A DNA stretch of 52,748 nucleotides from JBMOLK01 sp049325575 (GCA_049325575.1 JBMOLK010000235.1:1-52748); one strand, 5' to 3'. Shown: positions 34,625-43,105, numbered from the stretch's first letter. Notes: generated by a model not told the origin, from the letters alone. Program-made: numbers and translations.

Positions 34625-35773
34625 GTGGCAAAAAATAAAAACATAAAAAGAGAAAACGGAGAAGGAACAATTACGCAACTTCCCAATGGAACTTATATGG
34701 GTAAAATACAAATAGATGGGGTTAGAAAGTCTGTATACGGTAAAAGTAGACCTGAGGTTGTCAGGAAAATCCAACAACTAGCTATAAACTCCCTTAAAGG
34801 CCTTAAAGAATCTTCACCAATGAAATTAAAAGCCTGGCTGTTGTTCTGGCTTGAAAACTACAAAAAACTAAAGCTCAAACCAAAAACATATGAAGTATAT
34901 GAAACCCAATCCGTATACCATATACTGCCTTTTCTAGGTGATATCCAGCTTAAGGACCTGAGCTCACTTCAAATCCAAAAATACATAAATGAAAAATCTA
35001 AAACATTATCACCGGCTACAGTAAGAAAACAATTTAACATTCTCAACTCCTGTTTGGAAAAAGCTGTTGCAAATGAGCTTATTAATAAGAATCCATGTAA
35101 ACATATTGAGCTCCCTATTTTGAAACAGAAGGAAATCAAAGCTTTCACCCTGGAAGAAGAAAAAAAGTTTCTTGAGTGCGCAAAGGGAGATGCCCTCTAC
35201 ACATTATTTGTGGTGGCTGTTGATACAGGTATAAGACTTGGTGAGCTATTGGCTCTTACATGGGATGACATAGATTTTGAATCGGCAGAGATAAGAGTAA
35301 ATAAGAACCTGATAACTGTAAAGGACTTTAAAGGTAAGACGCAAAGGAAAAATATCCTAAAACTTCAGGACACTCCAAAAACAAAGTCAAGCACCAGAAA
35401 AGTTCCTGTTACTGCTAGGGCATTGAAACTATTACAGGATATTAAGTCAGACAGAATTTTAGTATTCTGCACAAGAACAAATAATTATCTCAGTCCAAGA
35501 AACATACAAAGATCCTTTGTAAGAATTGCCATGAAAGCCGGCCTTGATGGATGCAACTTCCATTCCCTACGCCACACATATGCAACAAGAATGTTTGAGC
35601 TTGGAGTACCTGTTAATGTTGTATCAAAACTGCTTGGTCACGCAAAAGCATCTATAACATCTGACGTTTATATAAGCGTTATACCGCAATTAAAGACGGA
35701 CGCCGTTAAAGCATTAGATTCACTTCATCATAGCAATAATAATCACAACCCATTCACAACCCATTTAAGTTAA
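34625..35773 (+). CDS. tyrosine recombinase (island integrase)
   Basis: 382 aa from the GTG at 34625, with GAAAGGA upstream. N-terminal AP2-like arm-binding domain (NGEGTITQLPNGTYMGKIQI), SAM-like core-binding domain (60-150), catalytic domain with Arg in DTGIRLGELLALTWDD (about 204), His-x-x-Arg in FHSLRHTYATRMF (about 313-316), His in LGHAKASI (about 338) and Tyr in TSDVYISV (about 349). Typical Tn916/phage Int length. It points toward a tRNA 3' fragment 126 nt downstream, the expected attachment site, and so defines the right end of the island. Confidence 0.92.
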   Translation: MAKNKNIKRENGEGTITQLPNGTYMGKIQIDGVRKSVYGKSRPEVVRKIQQLAINSLKGLKESSPMKLKAWLLFWLENYKKLKLKPKTYEVYETQSVYHILPFLGDIQLKDLSSLQIQKYINEKSKTLSPATVRKQFNILNSCLEKAVANELINKNPCKHIELPILKQKEIKAFTLEEEKKFLECAKGDALYTLFVVAVDTGIRLGELLALTWDDIDFESAEIRVNKNLITVKDFKGKTQRKNILKLQDTPKTKSSTRKVPVTARALKLLQDIKSDRILVFCTRTNNYLSPRNIQRSFVRIAMKAGLDGCNFHSLRHTYATRMFELGVPVNVVSKLLGHAKASITSDVYISVIPQLKTDAVKALDSLHHSNNNHNPFTTHLS

Positions 35774-35898
35774 TTTTAAATGATTTTAGACCGAATTTTG
35801 AACCATAATCTGTAAATTTTATCCTAAGTGAGGTAAGGCATGAGAATAACAAAAAACCCTGAAACATTGATTTCTCAACACTTCAAGGTTATTTACAC

Positions 35899-35940
35899 TG
35901 GAGCCCTCAACCAGAATCGAACTGGTGACCTCCGGTTGTA
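35899..35940 (-). other. 3' tRNA fragment: probable attachment-site remnant
   Basis: On the minus strand the sequence reads from the anticodon arm through T-arm ACCAG-TTCGATT-CTGGT and acceptor half TGAGGGC to T-CCA. The 5' half of a tRNA is absent: upstream of the fragment (35941 onward) the DNA is unrelated. Integrases that use tRNA 3' ends leave such a piece at one end of the island. I cannot assign the isoacceptor reliably from this half; Thr-type acceptor ends are similar. Confidence 0.75.
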
Positions 35941-35955
35941 TTTAAAGGTGGTTTT

Positions 35956-37575
35956 TTAACCTGCCTGTAAAAGTCCTACGAACTTATAAAATATTTCAAT
36001 TTTCTGAACTCTTTCCCCGACTTCATTTACAGTCTTGTGATGCACAACAATCTTGTCGATAAGTTCATTGAGTATCTTTGCATTAAGCTCGTCCAACTCG
36101 GTGTACTTCCGAATAAATCCAAGGAAATGCTGTGCCTTATCGGCATTATCTCTCGCTGTCCGCACTTTCTCAGTCAGAGCCTCCAGTTTTTCTGAAAGCT
36201 CCTGCTGCTCCTTTTCATAATCTCCCGACAGGCTTGCAAACCGCTTATCAGTGATTTTCCCCAGAACATTGTCCTCGTACAGCTTTTTGATAATGGTATC
36301 AAGGTCTGCTATCCTCAGCTTTGTGGCTTCAATTTCCTTTTTATCCTTTTCAACCTGCTTTTTCTGCTTGGCGGTGTCTGCATCCATGAGTTGGCGTAAA
36401 TACCTGTCCTCATACCGTTCTGCCAGCCTTGCATTCATCCGTATATCCTCAATTACGATCTTGTATAGATTGTCGTAAGTAATGTAATGGGAGGAGCAAT
36501 ATTCCTTGCCGTGGGTTTTATAGAACCAACAGCTGTATTCGCCTTTACGGGTAGTCCCCTTTTGCTTGCCTGCATAGGTAAGTGCCGATCCGCAATCGGA
36601 ACAACTGAGTAGTCCGGAAAATATCTGGATCTCTCCTGTCCTTGTTTCACGCTTCCGGCTTTTCAGCATGGACTGCACCAAATCCCAGGTTTCTTGTGAT
36701 ACTAACGGCTCATGGGTGTTATAGGTGATAACCCAGTCTTCTTCAGGAGCCTTTATTTTTTTGCTGGTGCTCATAATTTTTACCCGCTGCTTGCCGTATA
36801 TTGTATGTCCCAGGTACACCATGTTGCTTAAGATGCAACGGATGGAAGTGATATGCCAGTCGAAAGGTTTCCGCCAGTAGTCTGCCTTGTAGTAATCGGG
36901 ATTATTACGGTTGAAATAGGCAATGGGGTTTAGGTATCCGTCTTTTCGCAGGATTTTTGTAATCCGGTTGTAGCCGTTGCCTTCGCTGCAAAGTTTAAAT
37001 ATGTATCGGACTGTCCTTGCAGCTTCTTCATCGACAATGAGCTTATGCTTGTTATTCGGGTCTTTTTTGTATCCGAAGGGCGGCCTTGATACGATGTACT
37101 CTCCGTTTCTGGCTTTGGCATTGAATGCGGCTCTGGTTTTCCTTGAAACATCCCTTGCATACATGTCGTTGAGTACATTCTTTATAGGCATCAGGATGTC
37201 ATTATTGTTGTTCAAGGTATCAATGTTGTCATCTACGGCAATGTACCGTACATTTTTTCTCTCAAATACCTTTTCAATGAAGTAGCCCGCCTGGATGTAA
37301 TCCCTGCCGAACCTTGAAAGGTCTTTGGTCAGCACCACATTGATTTTTCCCTTATCGATATCATTCAACAGCCGTTCAAAATCCGGCCTATCGAAGTTCG
37401 TTCCCGAAAATCCGTCATCCACATAATAGTCTGTAATAGTAAACCCTTGACTTTTACAATATTGAGTTAACAAGGTACGCTGCGTGGATATACTTCCGCT
37501 TTCTCCTGCCAGATTGTCCTCTGCGGAAAGCCTGCAATAAATCCCCGCATTATATATTTGCTGTTTAGTGATCAT
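35956..37575 (-). CDS. large serine recombinase (TnpX/TndX-like)
   Basis: 539 aa from the ATG at 37575, 6 nt after AGAGGA; an earlier in-frame start at 37593 is less well placed. The resolvase domain has the catalytic Ser17 in IYCRLSAED plus LTKDLSRFGRDYI. It is followed by the recombinase domain (RPPFGYKKDPNNKHKLIVDE), a zinc ribbon (CSDCGSALTYAG ... CSSHYI) and a long coiled coil (KKQVEKDKKEIEATKLRIAD). Large serine recombinases move elements with GA-centred crossover sites. It ends 16 nt from the tRNA fragment, so its element lies directly against the neighbouring island. Confidence 0.92.
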   Translation of the reverse strand: MITKQQIYNAGIYCRLSAEDNLAGESGSISTQRTLLTQYCKSQGFTITDYYVDDGFSGTNFDRPDFERLLNDIDKGKINVVLTKDLSRFGRDYIQAGYFIEKVFERKNVRYIAVDDNIDTLNNNNDILMPIKNVLNDMYARDVSRKTRAAFNAKARNGEYIVSRPPFGYKKDPNNKHKLIVDEEAARTVRYIFKLCSEGNGYNRITKILRKDGYLNPIAYFNRNNPDYYKADYWRKPFDWHITSIRCILSNMVYLGHTIYGKQRVKIMSTSKKIKAPEEDWVITYNTHEPLVSQETWDLVQSMLKSRKRETRTGEIQIFSGLLSCSDCGSALTYAGKQKGTTRKGEYSCWFYKTHGKEYCSSHYITYDNLYKIVIEDIRMNARLAERYEDRYLRQLMDADTAKQKKQVEKDKKEIEATKLRIADLDTIIKKLYEDNVLGKITDKRFASLSGDYEKEQQELSEKLEALTEKVRTARDNADKAQHFLGFIRKYTELDELNAKILNELIDKIVVHHKTVNEVGERVQKIEIFYKFVGLLQAG

Positions 37576-37730
37576 TAATTCCTCTCTTTCCAAACAGCAA
37601 CAATATGACTATACACTTATTATACTGCTGCTGTCAGTCATTTTCCAGAGTTAATTTACATTTCTGTCCAATCATCTACAGCACCAGTTCCATACCTATT
37701 CAATTGACTTATTATATTGTATTTCCGATG

Positions 37731-38123
37731 CTACGGTTCCATTTCCAAGTCTTCATCTTCCTCACTGAATACATTAAGCTCTTCAATTTCTTGATATAAG
37801 ACGCTGTCAATTTGCCTCGAAAGCTCAGGCAAGCTCTTGGTAACTGTCCCCCAGAGCACGGCTAAATCAATATTTTCATAATCGTGCACAATTTTATTTC
37901 GCATGCCTCGGATGCTTTTCCAAGGGATATCGGTGTACAGCTTCTGGGTCTCCTCACTGATTTCCTTTGCCAGTTCACCGACTTGTGAAACGGAAAAGGC
38001 ACAGGCTGAAAGTGTCTTTTTGTCCGCCTTGAATTTTTCAAAAGAAAACCCATCCACATACTGTGCCACATCGTCTATATAAGTGCTTATCTTTTGCAAT
38101 ATAATCCTATCCTTGCCGGTCAT
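37731..38123 (-). CDS. hepT: HepT-family HEPN toxin
   Basis: 130 aa from the ATG at 38123 (AGGAGGGG 10 nt upstream). An all-helical HEPN domain with the RX4HXY signature RNKIVHDY (Arg75, His80, Tyr82). In HepT these form the RNase site, and the Tyr is the residue adenylylated by the MntA partner. The acidic tail (FSEEDEDLEMEP) is unusual. It overlaps the upstream mntA by 17 nt. Family knowledge: HepT cleaves tRNA or mRNA; MntA neutralises it by adding AMP groups. The gene pair probably stabilises the element or defends against phage. Confidence 0.88.
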   Translation of the reverse strand: MTGKDRIILQKISTYIDDVAQYVDGFSFEKFKADKKTLSACAFSVSQVGELAKEISEETQKLYTDIPWKSIRGMRNKIVHDYENIDLAVLWGTVTKSLPELSRQIDSVLYQEIEELNVFSEEDEDLEMEP

Positions 38124-38415
38124 ATAAAACAATCCCCTCCTGTTCTATTACAGACTGCATAGCTGCATTATTTTTCAGTTCGGTTATTTCAAACAAATCC
38201 ACCCGCTTACCCAATAGATTCGTGATATCCTCCAGCACTCCGTAGAAGTTTATATTTAACAGTTCCCCCCTGCTGTCTATTACTATGTCGATATCACTCT
38301 TATCGGTCGGACTGCCCTTGGCATAGGAACCAAACAGTATAGCACGGTACACAGGAGCATTTTCAAATACCGGCGACAATATGGACTTTATTTCATTTAT
38401 ACTATAAGTGCTCAT
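38107..38415 (-). CDS. mntA: MntA-family minimal nucleotidyltransferase antitoxin
   Basis: 102 aa from the ATG at 38415 (GAGAGGAG upstream); a longer reading from 38457 has no ribosome site. Polymerase-beta fold with the exact GSX10DXD motif (FGSYAKGSPTDKSDIDIVID) and a further Asp in RVDLFEIT for metal binding. It adenylylates the Tyr of HepT. Antitoxin-first order with a 17-nt overlap is typical. Confidence 0.88.
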   Translation of the reverse strand: MSTYSINEIKSILSPVFENAPVYRAILFGSYAKGSPTDKSDIDIVIDSRGELLNINFYGVLEDITNLLGKRVDLFEITELKNNAAMQSVIEQEGIVLYDRQG

Positions 38416-38643
38416 AAAGCAAAATCTCCTCTCTAAAACTCTTTCAATATATCTCATTGTACTCGTTCATTTTATCTTAAACAGGGATAATGCCAATTCG
38501 TTGGCATTATCTCCTTTATATTATCTTCATTGTGCCTTTCTATTTATCCTTACTCATATTATACACGATAGCAGCACAATATTAAATATTACCAGCTATC
38601 AATTCACTCAACTATATAGTTTATGTACCTGTCTTATTTCACG

Positions 38644-38802
38644 CTATTTTTCCCTTTCGTTGTTAAAATCCCGAAGGATAATCTCTCCCAGCTTCTGTAT
38701 GATATTTTTATCTCCGGAATAATGGATGGATACTATGTAGATGGTCTTTCCAATTTTCCTTGTGTATGTTTTGATATCGTCCTTTAATAACTGCTTTACG
38801 AT
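38644..38802 (-). CDS. TnpW-like small transposon protein lacking a standard start codon
   Basis: An open frame of 52 codons ending at 38644. The translation contains VKQLLKDDIKTYTRKIGKTI then YIVSIHYSGDKNIIQKLGEI, close to TnpW-family proteins of clostridial mobilizable elements (motif GKTxYxVxxxFSG). The frame is closed upstream by a TGA that overlaps the end of mobA, and between it and the conserved part there is no ATG, GTG, TTG or CTG. AGGGGGAG lies 5 nt before an ATC codon, which could serve as the start. The role of TnpW is not known to me. Confidence 0.6.
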   Translation of the reverse strand: MVKQLLKDDIKTYTRKIGKTIYIVSIHYSGDKNIIQKLGEIILRDFNNEREK

Positions 38803-38815
38803 AAAATCTCCCCCT

Positions 38816-40201
38816 TTACAGGCTCATATCGTAATCATTGTTCTGACTATGGGTTTTCTTTTTGTGTTTTTTCTTCTCTGCCTTTGATACGTACTTCTTT
38901 TTCTTTTCCCGCTCTTCCTCGGGCTTGTATGGATTTACAAGGTCGTCAACAGCTTTAGCAAGAGCCACAATATCGTCGATATCAATGCCCCGATGCCTGT
39001 CCATTTGGCCTTGATTTTGAGCGGTGACATGTCTCTGTGCCTGAGATTTTCCTCCCAATGGTTCAGTGTATTGGTCAGCTTCCACCCCGTTGTATCGGCT
39101 ATTTTCTCCATGCCCGAAGTCATGGTGTCGGTAATCTGCCGGTGTCCTTTCTGTACTGTATCCGCCAGGTACTCCGTCTGCCGGTCGTAAACGTCCTGGT
39201 AATATTTCTTCATCATTTGATTTACGTCGTCCACCGTAGGCAGGGTGGAGATATGCATCGCCAGCTCCTGCAACCGCTGTATGGCTGCGGTCTGACTTTC
39301 CAGCATCATGTTCCATTGGTCGGTTGGGATGGCGCTGACCAGCGGCAGGTAAGGCAGCGTGACTGTCTGTTCTGTAGGTTCTACGCTCAGGATTCCCGAC
39401 CTGTTGCGTTGTTTCAATTCCTCTAAGTTTGGCACTGAAATATCCCTCCATTTCAGCCTTTAGATATTTGGTTTCATGGAGCTTGTTGTCCCTGCACCGC
39501 TGTCCATCAGGTGTAGTGTAGGTAATGTATTTATAATGCGGGTTCCATTTTACCTGATAACCCATTTGCTCCATACGGGCAATAAATTCCTCCCGCGTAC
39601 GGCTTTGTGTCATGGCCTGGTCAATGGCATTCATCAGCTTGAATTTATAGCTGCCACCCCTTACCGCTGCACGGTACTCTCCTGCACCCATAGGCTTTTG
39701 TTTTGGCTTTTGGTAGGGCGGCAAGACATCCAGTCCATGTATTGCACAAATTTCATCCGACAGGGTACGCAGCTGCTCCAGGTTCCTTTCGTTGAACTGC
39801 AATTTCAAGCCTGTTTCACAGCTTACCGAATTGACTACAAGGTGATTGTGCCAATGGTCACGGTCAATGTGAGTGGCGATTTGCACCTCGTAACTCTTGA
39901 AATATTTTGCAAGCTCCACACCCATTTGATGAACCTCCTGTGGGGTGATATGGATGCCAGGTTTGAAAGACTGGACATACTGATAAAAGTACACGCCTTT
40001 TTCTTTCTGATACTGCCGCTTGGTTGCCATGAATTCCTGAAAGGCAGTGTCACCACAGCAGTTTTGCCCGGACAACAGCTTGTACTTTATGCCGTTGGCA
40101 TCCTTGTACATCGCTTTTTTATCCTGAGCCACATATTCCATCACCTTACGCATGGCGGTTTTGCTCTGTGTACGTTCCCTTACTGCGTAAATGATCGCCA
40201 T
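38816..40201 (-). CDS. mobA: MobA-type relaxase
   Basis: 461 aa. N-terminal relaxase domain with the metal-binding HIDRDHWHNH (111-120), the HxDxxHxH signature of MOB relaxases, and a likely nicking Tyr near residue 23 (VMEYVAQDK). The C-terminal 170 residues are Arg/His/Gly-rich and low in predicted order, because this stretch also encodes a second protein in another frame (38935-39435). Ends in a basic tail (KKKYVSKAEKKKHKKK). It nicks oriT and pilots the strand to the recipient. mobC ends 4 nt upstream. Confidence 0.9.
   Translation of the reverse strand: MAIIYAVRERTQSKTAMRKVMEYVAQDKKAMYKDANGIKYKLLSGQNCCGDTAFQEFMATKRQYQKEKGVYFYQYVQSFKPGIHITPQEVHQMGVELAKYFKSYEVQIATHIDRDHWHNHLVVNSVSCETGLKLQFNERNLEQLRTLSDEICAIHGLDVLPPYQKPKQKPMGAGEYRAAVRGGSYKFKLMNAIDQAMTQSRTREEFIARMEQMGYQVKWNPHYKYITYTTPDGQRCRDNKLHETKYLKAEMEGYFSAKLRGIETTQQVGNPERRTYRTDSHAALPAAGQRHPNRPMEHDAGKSDRSHTAVAGAGDAYLHPAYGGRRKSNDEEILPGRLRPADGVPGGYSTERTPADYRHHDFGHGENSRYNGVEADQYTEPLGGKSQAQRHVTAQNQGQMDRHRGIDIDDIVALAKAVDDLVNPYKPEEEREKKKKYVSKAEKKKHKKKTHSQNNDYDMSL
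38935..39435 (-). CDS. MobB-like membrane protein nested inside mobA
   Basis: A 166-aa frame entirely inside the mobA C-terminal coding part, in another frame of the same strand. It begins MPNLEELKQRNRSGILSVEP, has helical mid-regions (QTAAIQRLQELAMHISTLP, HWEENLRHRD) and ends in one membrane helix (WTGIGALISTILWLLLKLL). In ColE1- and RSF1010-type plasmids mobB lies inside mobA in the same way and encodes a membrane-anchored helper. Here the nested frame gives the more protein-like text while mobA is degenerate over the overlap, which supports it as a real gene. A ribosome site was not identified with confidence. Confidence 0.7.
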   Translation of the reverse strand: MPNLEELKQRNRSGILSVEPTEQTVTLPYLPLVSAIPTDQWNMMLESQTAAIQRLQELAMHISTLPTVDDVNQMMKKYYQDVYDRQTEYLADTVQKGHRQITDTMTSGMEKIADTTGWKLTNTLNHWEENLRHRDMSPLKIKAKWTGIGALISTILWLLLKLLTTL

Positions 40202-40205
40202 ACCA

Positions 40206-40511
40206 TCAGCCTCTATCCATCAGGTCATACAGGTTATCAAATACTGTTCCGAAGCCTTTCATGATTTCTGTTAGATCAAGGCAGGTAATCTTGCCCATAT
40301 TGCACAGGGTGGTTACTTGGTTGAGGTTTCTGCCGATGGCTTTCAGTTCGCCCAAAACCTTATCCACCCCATCTACAACCACGATTTTTTTGTCCAACGC
40401 CGATGCGGTAAGGAAGCCTGTCATACTCATGCCCGCCTGTCCTGCTTTATGCTGGATGCGGTCATAGTCCTGCTGGCTCATCCGCATGGCAAACATTTTT
40501 TCCTTCCTCAT
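40206..40511 (-). CDS. mobC: MobC-type relaxosome protein
   Basis: 101 aa. A ribbon-helix-helix-like N-terminus (MRKEKMFAMRMSQQDYDRIQ, GMSMTGFLTASAL) followed by the conserved MobC segment ELKAIGRNLNQVTTLCNMGK. MobC proteins bind oriT and help open it for MobA. The gene lies between the oriT candidate and mobA and is expressed from the same strand. Confidence 0.9.
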   Translation of the reverse strand: MRKEKMFAMRMSQQDYDRIQHKAGQAGMSMTGFLTASALDKKIVVVDGVDKVLGELKAIGRNLNQVTTLCNMGKITCLDLTEIMKGFGTVFDNLYDLMDRG

Positions 40512-40529
40512 ACGCTCATCCTTTCTTTG

Positions 40530-40665
40530 CTTTATCTCCCCTTTAGGGGCTGGGGGACGCTTTCGGGGGTTCGGGGGTATCCCCCGACCAGTTGTTTGTA
40601 TGGGCGGCGGCGGGAGCCAGCCGTCTATACAAACAATATGCTGGCCTACCCCCTTCGGGGTAGTC
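40530..40665. other. oriT candidate: cluster of GC-rich inverted repeats
   Basis: Directly upstream of mobC: TCGGGGG-TAT-CCCCCGA (40571-40587), TTGTTTGTAT (40592-40601) paired with ATACAAACAA (40627-40636) and CTACCCC-CTTC-GGGGTAG (40646-40663). The G+C is far above the surrounding DNA. Position and structure are what is expected of an oriT; the nick site cannot be read off. Confidence 0.65.
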
Positions 40666-40715
40666 TTCTGTCCCTGGAATGCTTTAACTGAAACCTACAT
40701 AGAAATCAATTCAAC

Positions 40716-41159
40716 TTAAGTTTCTTTATTTTTCTTTGTTATACAAGCATCAGCAATAGCATCATTTCTACCGGATATCACAATCCCTTCTTTTTTCTTT
40801 GCTGCGTACCGCTGCTGCCTTCTTGCATTTTGCTGACGCTTCTGTTCATCTTTATCAAGGAAGGTTTCATACTGGCTGATGCAATATATATCATCCTCCT
40901 GAGTGAGCAGCCCGAATTTCGCCAGTAATTCCAGTGAATCTTTCACCTGCTTGGATGGAATATTATACAGGCTGCTGATGATGACTTCATCATGAGGTAC
41001 TCCATCACAAAGCATTAGCTTTCCATCATTCTCTGATTTTATTGCTGTAAGCAATAGCATCAGATACACCAACACAGCGGTGTTCCCATCCTTCTGACAT
41101 CGCATGGCCTTTATTTTATCCTCGTCAAAAAAGCTGACCGGAAGCTTTACATTTATCAT
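40716..41159 (-). CDS. phage replisome-organizer-like protein
   Basis: 147 aa. Begins MINVKLPVSFFDEDKIKAMR, the N-terminal winged-helix type found in phage replisome organizers and primosome loaders, then LYNIPSKQVKDSLELLAKFG and an Arg/Gln-rich coil (KRQQNARRQQRYAAKKKEG). The C-terminal loader part of full-length family members is missing, so this is a short form. It probably assists DNA replication of the element after transfer, or acts as a DNA-binding regulator. It lies 200 nt upstream of mobC, reading the same way. Confidence 0.7.
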   Translation of the reverse strand: MINVKLPVSFFDEDKIKAMRCQKDGNTAVLVYLMLLLTAIKSENDGKLMLCDGVPHDEVIISSLYNIPSKQVKDSLELLAKFGLLTQEDDIYCISQYETFLDKDEQKRQQNARRQQRYAAKKKEGIVISGRNDAIADACITKKNKET

Positions 41160-41191
41160 GAGATCAACTCCGTTCTATATGTATGTTTTGA

Positions 41192-41293
41192 CTATTCCTC
41201 CTTGCACAACCTGATGCTGCAATTCCTGTGCCCTCCTTCAGCCACGTAATTCCTTCCTTGCAGGTAGCTGTCATTGCTGACAGGCACGCTCAC
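41192..41293 (-). CDS. possible small ORF upstream of the replication gene
   Basis: 33 codons from a GTG at 41293, ending YVAEGGHRNCSIRLCKEE. The text looks protein-like and lies close upstream of the replisome-like gene, but there is no clear ribosome site. Unknown family, may be a fragment. Confidence 0.25.
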   Translation of the reverse strand: MSVPVSNDSYLQGRNYVAEGGHRNCSIRLCKEE

Positions 41294-41471
41294 GGTACTA
41301 AACCGGTCATGGCGATGCTTTTAGCAAGGTGTCGGTATAACTTGCACCAGGTTGCTATTCAGTTTTCGGACCTAGATCACCCCTTTTCCCTATTAAAACT
41401 GCTTCAGTAAGTCAAAATATCTCTTGACCATCCTATACACCAGTAGTACAATACAATTATGTGTAATATAC

Positions 41472-41623
41472 ATTATCCGTGTGTCGGGCTAAAAATACAT
41501 CTTTCTGTTGATCTATGAAAGATGCTTGTCCGGATAATGTTTATGTTGATATGTTGTATTGTCTGAGTTTAAGTATATCATTGTAAGATAATGCAGTCAA
41601 TTATATAACGAATTATCCGGACA
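41472..41623. promoter_or_regulatory. three copies of an ATTATCCG site before the DUF6076-type gene
   Basis: TGTCCGGATAAT (41527-41538) and ATTATCCGGACA (41612-41623) are perfect 12-bp inverted copies, with a third half-site ATTATCCG at 41472-41479. They occupy the gap between divergent genes and could be operators or replication-control sites. No gene is seen in 41294-41692. Confidence 0.6.
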
Positions 41624-41692
41624 AAAATACTGATAATGGAAAAGTGTGCATTACAATATGCATCATATTATCTGATAGTAGAGGAGTAGTAA

Positions 41693-42994
41693 GTGATGAC
41701 GAATAAGCCTGAAATTATATCAGTAACGACAGATATAAACATTAGGAAGCCAGAGGATGATTACAAGACCATAACTGAAAGCATGAGCAAGAATGAAATT
41801 CTTTTGCGTCTTGCTGAGCGTGAAAATAACGACTATCTTTCCTTATGCAGTAGGTATGATATACAAAGAACCATTACCTTTGATATGGCTCATAAAGCGG
41901 TCATATATAATTTCCCACAACACAAGGAGTCTCATCCTATAGGAGAGCTGCTGATTTTATTCCTTGAAGCAGACTTTACCAGATATGAGGAAGAGCGACA
42001 GTATACCATCAGCGCATATACCAGTCCTGACACAGACTTTGACCTGGTTGGGTTTCCCGTATACGCTCTACCGCCACTTTTACTGGATACCATCAATCGA
42101 TGGGGTATAACACCTCAGGAGTATTCAAGGAAAAGCGTAATCAACAAGCTGGTCAAATTCAACCTTAAGCTTCATCCCTATCTGACCTTTTACCTGACGG
42201 ATAAACTGATGAAGGAGGATGGTCTCAGGATATTGACACAGGAATTGGATTTAGTATCAGTTCGGAAAAGAATAGAAGACATGGTTTCTTTCTGTCTTGA
42301 TGTGGATTATGACGATAGATTGAAAGGTCTTACGGCGTTGCAGCGGTATTTTCTATATAAAAACACACAGCTTGATGTACCAGCTCCGCAGTTTATGAGT
42401 GAAATGTTTCTTCATCCAGGTGCTGTACCAGAACAGGACAGGCATATCTTCCGCACTCAAAAGACTATGGATAAAAAGGAAATACTCAACTCTACCCTTC
42501 ATGAGCTGGTTGCACCTAAACCACTATCAGAGGAACAGATTGAGTATGTAAAAAAGCTTGAACTTAGCATGATTGAAAGCTATATCGCTTACGATGTTCA
42601 GTCAGTAGCACTATTAGAGCTCTTTAAGATGATACAGCACAACCTCTTTGTAAAACGCTGCGCCTATTGCGGCAGATATTTTGTACTACGCTACAGCTAT
42701 GAGAACAGATATTGTGACCGCATTCCGGAAGGAGAAAAGAATAACTGCCAGATACTCGGTGCCATGCGTGACTACCAGCAGGATATAAGAAGCAATCCTG
42801 CAAAGCTGTATTACAAAAGGGCTTATAAAAAAATTAATGATTACAAGAATAAGGGGATTGTATCGGAAGAAGTCTACAAACAGTGGATTCCTGTCGCTAA
42901 GGGAAAGCTGAATGATTGCCTGGATAGTAAAATAACTGTGGGAGATCTGGAAAAATGGCTCTTTGATAACGCAAGAGGGGTAAGGAGACCATGA
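41693..42994 (+). CDS. DUF6076-type cargo protein with a Cys4 zinc site
   Basis: 433 aa, GTG/ATG start region after GAGGAG. The N-terminal 300 residues are helical and unassigned. The C-terminal part has KRCAYCGRYFVLRYSYENRY followed by CDRIPEGEKNNC, a Cys4 zinc knuckle as seen in proteins of the DUF6076 type that are common on clostridial mobilizable elements. Function unknown; the zinc site suggests nucleic-acid binding. The gene is divergent from the mob operon and shares the ATTATCCG control region. Confidence 0.7.
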   Translation: MMTNKPEIISVTTDINIRKPEDDYKTITESMSKNEILLRLAERENNDYLSLCSRYDIQRTITFDMAHKAVIYNFPQHKESHPIGELLILFLEADFTRYEEERQYTISAYTSPDTDFDLVGFPVYALPPLLLDTINRWGITPQEYSRKSVINKLVKFNLKLHPYLTFYLTDKLMKEDGLRILTQELDLVSVRKRIEDMVSFCLDVDYDDRLKGLTALQRYFLYKNTQLDVPAPQFMSEMFLHPGAVPEQDRHIFRTQKTMDKKEILNSTLHELVAPKPLSEEQIEYVKKLELSMIESYIAYDVQSVALLELFKMIQHNLFVKRCAYCGRYFVLRYSYENRYCDRIPEGEKNNCQILGAMRDYQQDIRSNPAKLYYKRAYKKINDYKNKGIVSEEVYKQWIPVAKGKLNDCLDSKITVGDLEKWLFDNARGVRRP

Positions 42995-43050
42995 GTGAAA
43001 CTGGAAATTGTTTTTTCTATTTTTACTTGACAGTTTCTATAAATTCACAT

Positions 43051-43105
43051 AAAAATGGTTGATTAGTCAGGTTGTTAAGTCATTTTACACTAATCAACCA
43101 TTTTT
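43051..43105. terminator. long stem-loop terminator
   Basis: A 17-bp perfect stem, AAAAATGGTTGATTAGT (43051-43067) with its complement at 43089-43105, 21-nt loop. A-run on one side and T-run on the other make it bidirectional. It ends the DUF6076-type gene. No supported gene lies between it and 43385. Confidence 0.8.

Noticed and set aside
35899..35940. Complete tRNA gene
   Set aside because: Only the anticodon-arm 3' strand through CCA is present; the 5' half cannot be found upstream, so it is a fragment.
39476..40264. 262-codon plus-strand frame opposite mobA
   Set aside because: It lies antisense to the conserved relaxase domain and its translation is hydrophobic nonsense without a start context; mobA is clearly the real gene.
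41228..41410. 60-codon plus-strand ORF upstream of the DUF6076-type gene
   Set aside because: Opposes a more protein-like minus frame and has no start signals.
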